Positions 60,486 through 64,000 of a stretch of DNA of 64,000 bases are shown here, piece after piece; the stretch's first letter is position 1, and each line of letters starts with the position of its first letter. Under the pieces are notes generated by a model. The model ran no database searches. It had not been told where the DNA came from and saw nothing but the letters and a program-made list of their open reading frames with translations. The translations under genes and the position numbers were made by a program. The stretch is taken from the NCBI GenBank assembly GCA_964501705.1, contig CAZCUQ010000001.1:3988-67987 (forward strand), given 5' to 3'. The stretch comes from RGIG4694 sp964501705 (GTDB lineage Bacteria; Bacillota; Clostridia; Oscillospirales; Ruminococcaceae).

Positions 60486-60514
60486 TTGCATTTTGATAAA
60501 AAATGTGTTATACT
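60486..60514 (+). promoter_or_regulatory. Promoter of the cell-surface gene cluster
   Basis: TTGCAT and TATACT with a 17-base spacer, back to back with the SCP2 promoter; leader about 100 bases. Confidence 0.55.
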
Positions 60515-60618
60515 TTTTTTAAGGAGACTTTTTCTGCGGAAAAACTCTTTCCCCGCTCTGCAAAGCTTCGGTCGGCATACCCCCGCCCGAAAATATAAAA
60601 TGAATCGGAGGCAGCGTT

Positions 60619-61539
60619 ATGAAAATCAAAAAAAGCATCGTGTCGGCGGCTACCGCGTGCGTTCTTTCGGTCGGAACGTTATTTTCCGGAGCGTGTTCCT
60701 TCGGCGTGTCCGCCGTCTGGGATACCAGCGGCGGAGACCGGTATTACCTTGACGAAGACGGAGACAAATTAACGGGCTTTCAGGAAATCGACGGCGATAC
60801 GTATTATTTCGATTCCAAAGGCGTTATGAAAACAGGCTGGCTCAAATTTAAGAGCGGCAGGAAGTACTATTTCGACAAGGAAGGCAAGATGGTCACGGGA
60901 AAGAAAACCATCTCGGGAAAAACATATTATTTCGGCAAAGACGGAGTTATGAAAACAGGCTGGCTTAAAAGCGGCGACAACAAATATTACTTTAAAACCG
61001 ACGGCTCCATGGCAAAGGACTGCACTCTTAAAATCAACGGAAAATCCTATAAGTTCGATAAGAACGGCAAATTGGAAACATCATCGTCCTCCTCGTCCTC
61101 GTCTTCGGTGAAAAAGAATACCGAACCCAAGGAATTCGTAATGCCCAAATTCGGTTCAGGCTCGAAAAAGGTTCTGTCCGAATGCGGAATTGCTGACTAC
61201 GAAAAGATAGACACTCAGGACGACGGGGCGACAATGTACGGAGGAATGGTTCTTGTAGACGGTGATATAACGGCGCTGTTCGTTTCCTTTAATGAAAACG
61301 ACGAGCTTTTCGCGGTATATCTGTACATTCCGTGTTCGTACAGCAATTATGATGATTTGGTTGACGATTTTGTTGACGAACTCGGAGATTACGATATGAA
61401 AACAGACGACTGTTACTACTGGTTCGACTCCGATACCGAGGGACTTATGCTTTCATTCGTTGAAACGGATGATTATGACTTCGCCATGATAATTATAATG
61501 GACATAGATTACTGCTCTGACGGATTTCTTTCGCAGTAA
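60619..61539 (+). CDS. Secreted protein with choline-binding-type cell-wall repeats
   Basis: A 306-residue exported protein: signal peptide (about 1-34), then five CW_binding (YG-type) repeats of about 20 residues (about 38-158) with the pattern GxxYYFDxxGxMxTGW. A nine-Ser linker and an acidic C-terminal domain (about 175-306) of unknown fold follow. The repeats bind wall polymers such as choline or glucan. GGAGGC precedes the ATG. It heads a run of three secreted proteins. Confidence 0.85.
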   Translation: MKIKKSIVSAATACVLSVGTLFSGACSFGVSAVWDTSGGDRYYLDEDGDKLTGFQEIDGDTYYFDSKGVMKTGWLKFKSGRKYYFDKEGKMVTGKKTISGKTYYFGKDGVMKTGWLKSGDNKYYFKTDGSMAKDCTLKINGKSYKFDKNGKLETSSSSSSSSSVKKNTEPKEFVMPKFGSGSKKVLSECGIADYEKIDTQDDGATMYGGMVLVDGDITALFVSFNENDELFAVYLYIPCSYSNYDDLVDDFVDELGDYDMKTDDCYYWFDSDTEGLMLSFVETDDYDFAMIIIMDIDYCSDGFLSQ

Positions 61540-61571
61540 CGCCGCGCCCGAAAGGAGAAACCGATTGAGAT

Positions 61572-63116
61572 ATGAATAATTGTTTAAAAAGAATATGCGC
61601 GCTTTTGCTGAGCATGGCGCTTGTCATCGGCTGCGGCGGAGATATCGGCGTATTTGCCGCGTCAACGGACAAAAACGTTTATTTCAGCGACGGAACATCC
61701 TATGAGGACGCCGTAAGATATACGGCAAAATGTCTTGAGAGCTGTCCCGAAAAGATAAATTTGTACAAGTTTGACATCACTCCCGAGGAGCTTTCGCTGA
61801 TATATGACGATATCATTCTCAGCAGACCCGATATTTTCTATCTGTCATCGAGGTATTCCTATAATTACGACATTTCAAGCAACAGAGTGGTTCAGCTTAT
61901 CCCCGAATACTTATACCCGAGTTCCTCCATATCCGAGAAGAAAAAGGAAATGGAAACAGCAGCAAATACGATCCTTTCGGGAATGGACAAAAATCTTCCC
62001 GATGAGCTTAAAGCGCTTTATCTTCATGATATGCTCGCCGTCAAAATGGAATATGACGAAAACAATGAGATAAGAAGCGCATACGAGGGGCTTGTGAAGG
62101 AAAAGGCGCTTTGCGTGGCGTATGCTCTTGCGTACAAATATCTTGCCGATAAGGCGGGGCTTACGTGTATATGCGCGATCAGCACGGAAATACAGCATTG
62201 CTGGAATCAGGTGAAGATAAACGGAAAATGGTATAACGTTGATGTTACATACGATGATCCCGTTCCCGACTATTACGGTTATGTATCTCATGATTTTTTC
62301 CTCGTGAGCGACAACCCTTCGGGAGCAAGCTATAAAAATAAGGATATGGGATATTCCGCAAATGACGATTCGTTCGAAAATTCGGCGTGGAGAAATTCCG
62401 AATCGCGCGTGATCTTCACCAACGGGAAGTGCATATATGTGGATTGTAAGGAACGCACGGTGTATTCCTACAACTATAAAACAAACGAAACCGATAAGCT
62501 TTTTAAGATCAGCGGACTTTGGACGCTTTCCAACGGCAGATATTACGAGGACAATTTTTCAAGACTCGAATACGACGGCGAAAGAATATATTTCAATACA
62601 AAGGATAAAATCAGAAGCTTTTCTCCCGATAATCCCGATGACGTCAGAACCGACTACGAGGCAAACCTTGAGAAAGGATACCTGATATACGGGATAAAAA
62701 TAAAAAACGGCACGCTTTATTATCAGGTCTCTTCCGAATTTGCCAAAGGACCTTATAAAAGCTATAAGGCTCTGGATCTTTCCGAAAATGATTCGCAGTC
62801 GGTTTCCTCTTCCGATTCTGACGGGACAAAGCTTGAAGCTCCCATGAATTTCAGAGGAAAGATCGCGGAAAACGGAAAAAAATATTCTATCACGCTGTCC
62901 TGGAAAGCCGTTGAGGGAGCGGACGGATATTATGTTTACCGATATGACAAAATTTCAAAAACCTCAAAAAAAATCGCTGATGTGACAAAAACGTCTTATA
63001 CGGCGAAAAACCTTGACAAGGGCGAATATTCATATGTTGTCCGCGCTTACAAAAAAACAGGCGGAAAAGCGGTCAAAGGCGAATATTCACAGGTGCTTAC
63101 AAAAAAGATAAAATAA
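61572..63116 (+). CDS. Secreted transglutaminase-like protease with fibronectin type III domain
   Basis: A 514-residue exported protein. A signal peptide (about 1-30) is followed by a helical domain and a transglutaminase-like core with catalytic Cys in EKALCVAYA, His in QHCWNQV and Asp in NVDVTYDDP, all present. A beta-propeller-like middle part (about 280-410) and a C-terminal fibronectin III domain (about 425-514, ITLSWKAVEGADGYYVYR) follow. Bacterial relatives act as cysteine proteases or cross-linking enzymes on the surface. AAAGGAG lies 15 bases before the ATG. It lies 32 bases after the wall-binding protein gene. Confidence 0.88.
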   Translation: MNNCLKRICALLLSMALVIGCGGDIGVFAASTDKNVYFSDGTSYEDAVRYTAKCLESCPEKINLYKFDITPEELSLIYDDIILSRPDIFYLSSRYSYNYDISSNRVVQLIPEYLYPSSSISEKKKEMETAANTILSGMDKNLPDELKALYLHDMLAVKMEYDENNEIRSAYEGLVKEKALCVAYALAYKYLADKAGLTCICAISTEIQHCWNQVKINGKWYNVDVTYDDPVPDYYGYVSHDFFLVSDNPSGASYKNKDMGYSANDDSFENSAWRNSESRVIFTNGKCIYVDCKERTVYSYNYKTNETDKLFKISGLWTLSNGRYYEDNFSRLEYDGERIYFNTKDKIRSFSPDNPDDVRTDYEANLEKGYLIYGIKIKNGTLYYQVSSEFAKGPYKSYKALDLSENDSQSVSSSDSDGTKLEAPMNFRGKIAENGKKYSITLSWKAVEGADGYYVYRYDKISKTSKKIADVTKTSYTAKNLDKGEYSYVVRAYKKTGGKAVKGEYSQVLTKKIK

Positions 63117-63166
63117 GACGGATATAATAAAAGGATTATAAAAAATTATAAAGAGGGTAAATATCA

Positions 63167-64000
63167 ATGAAAAATTTCAGAAAAGCAGTAGCCTGCATTG
63201 TTTCGGCGGCTATTGCGTTCTCTTCGTTCGGATTCGTTTCCTACGCGGAGGACGGCGCCGTTTTATACGGCGAAAGCATCATCTCTCAGTCGGATGCATC
63301 GTCTTTCAGCATGAAAGCGGGAGAAAACAAGACCTTCTCCGTAAAGATTTCCTTTTCAAAGATCTCCGACATAAAGATAACCTGCTCCGGCAAGGATGTC
63401 GATATTATAAATATCTCGAATATCCGCAGCGGTAAAAACAAAGTGACATTCAAAGTCGAGGCTCTTGACGAGGGAACTATAAAGCTGCGCGTTTATAACA
63501 AGCAGACAATGAAGAGCGTCTCTTTCACGCTGAACATTAAAGGTTCCGTTTCGGAGGACAGCGATAAAAACAACGCTTCTATTTCCGTAAACGGCGGGTA
63601 TAACGGCGCGGAAAAGGATAAAAACAATTCCTCCGCGTCCGAAAATGAAGGCAATGAAGCGCAGGAGATTCTCGACCTTGTGAATAAGGAAAGAGCGGCA
63701 TACGGACTTGATCCCTTGAAGCTTGACGAGAATCTTTGCGCGGCTGCCGAAAAGCGCGCAAAGGAACTGTCGTCAAAGTTTTCGCATACCCGTCCCGACG
63801 GAACGGAGTGCTTCACGGTTCTGGACGAATTCGATATCCCTTCGCATTATACCGCGGGAGAAAACATAGCTTACGGCTATGCAAGCCCGGAAAGCGTAAT
63901 GAACGGCTGGATGAATTCTCCGGGTCACAGAGCGAATATTCTGAATCCGAGCTTCACGACTCTCGGTGTCGGTTACGACTCCGAAAATAACGGCTGGGTG
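63167..64000 (+). CDS. CAP/SCP-domain secreted protein (5' part, cut by window end)
   Basis: At least 278 residues; the stop lies beyond the window. A signal peptide (about 1-27), a beta-rich Ig-like domain (about 35-125), a charged Asn/Ser linker and a CAP domain (from about 165) are visible. CAP signatures are LVNKERAAYGL, FSHTRPDGTECF, AGENIAYGY and NSPGHRANILNPSF, with the metal-site histidines present. CAP proteins occur on spores and surfaces of Clostridia, functions mostly unknown. GAGGG precedes the ATG. It is 50 bases after the transglutaminase gene. Confidence 0.88.
   Translation, partial: MKNFRKAVACIVSAAIAFSSFGFVSYAEDGAVLYGESIISQSDASSFSMKAGENKTFSVKISFSKISDIKITCSGKDVDIINISNIRSGKNKVTFKVEALDEGTIKLRVYNKQTMKSVSFTLNIKGSVSEDSDKNNASISVNGGYNGAEKDKNNSSASENEGNEAQEILDLVNKERAAYGLDPLKLDENLCAAAEKRAKELSSKFSHTRPDGTECFTVLDEFDIPSHYTAGENIAYGYASPESVMNGWMNSPGHRANILNPSFTTLGVGYDSENNGWV

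Noticed and set aside
1..64000. CRISPR arrays, insertion sequences, prophage or integrase genes
   Set aside because: No regularly spaced direct repeats, transposase or integrase motifs were found on either strand.

Overview
The window looks like part of a draft genome of an endospore-forming Clostridia bacterium, probably Oscillospiraceae or Ruminococcus-like. The evidence is strong AGGAGG-type ribosome binding sites, frequent TTG and GTG starts, sigma-A promoters with 17-bp spacers, and the sporulation genes cwlD-like, spoIVB and spoIIP. There are also mreBCD, BspA-type leucine-rich repeats, choline-binding-type repeats and an [FeFe]-hydrogenase-like protein. A run of ten N at 34228-34237 marks a scaffold join. 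No phage, insertion sequence or CRISPR array was seen.

Layout. 1-2.7 kb: end of the pyrimidine operon (pyrK, pyrD), a histidine phosphatase, ruvX and a methyltransferase. 2.8-4.5 kb: a GGDEF/EAL protein on the minus strand. 4.8-8.4 kb: rpiB, upp, glmS, ppa. 8.4-13.7 kb (minus): a PHP phosphoesterase, malic enzyme and TSCPD operon, then lepA and an RluA-type pseudouridine synthase. 14.0-19.2 kb: a five-gene signalling operon. 19.3-23.2 kb (minus): a small membrane protein, a hydrogenase-like Fe-S protein, a DivIVA-like coiled-coil protein and a 31-residue membrane peptide. 23.5-32 kb: greA, lysS, rarA, cwlD-like, spoIVB (minus), EF-G2-like. 32.3-38.4 kb: a secreted membrane protein, then hisS, an unknown gene, thrH, aspS and a polysaccharide deacetylase. 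38.4-42.4 kb (minus): a small membrane protein, spoIIP, mreD, mreC, mreB. 42.8-49 kb: an NlpC/P60 hydrolase, citrate synthase (minus), a MutS-like ATPase and a sodium symporter (minus). 49.3-53.6 kb: pcrA, an SGNH lipoprotein, queH, tRNA-Leu (minus). 53.7-60.3 kb: a heterodimeric ABC exporter, an epimerase, TetR with a divergent membrane protein, and an SCP2 protein. 60.6-64 kb: three secreted cell-surface proteins, the last cut by the window end.

The most interesting locus is 14070-19222. It encodes a zinc-ribbon plus leucine-rich-repeat protein, a kinase-like protein with a zinc ribbon and an FHA-like tail, a TerY-like vWA protein, a PP2C phosphatase and a deaminase-fold protein with a long charged tail. 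Kinase, vWA and PP2C match the known TerY-P triad. The two flanking genes look like lineage-specific additions, and no TerC, TerD or other tellurite-resistance gene is present. The genes share one near-consensus promoter with an overlapping inverted repeat and one terminator, so they probably form a single phosphorylation-based response module.

Other points: hisS is interrupted by about 105 nt of foreign dockerin-like sequence plus the N gap, and removing it restores one frame. mreC appears to start at a non-canonical AUU codon. A 31-residue single-span peptide is driven by a perfect consensus promoter. TetR-type palindromes lie between the TetR gene and its divergent neighbour.
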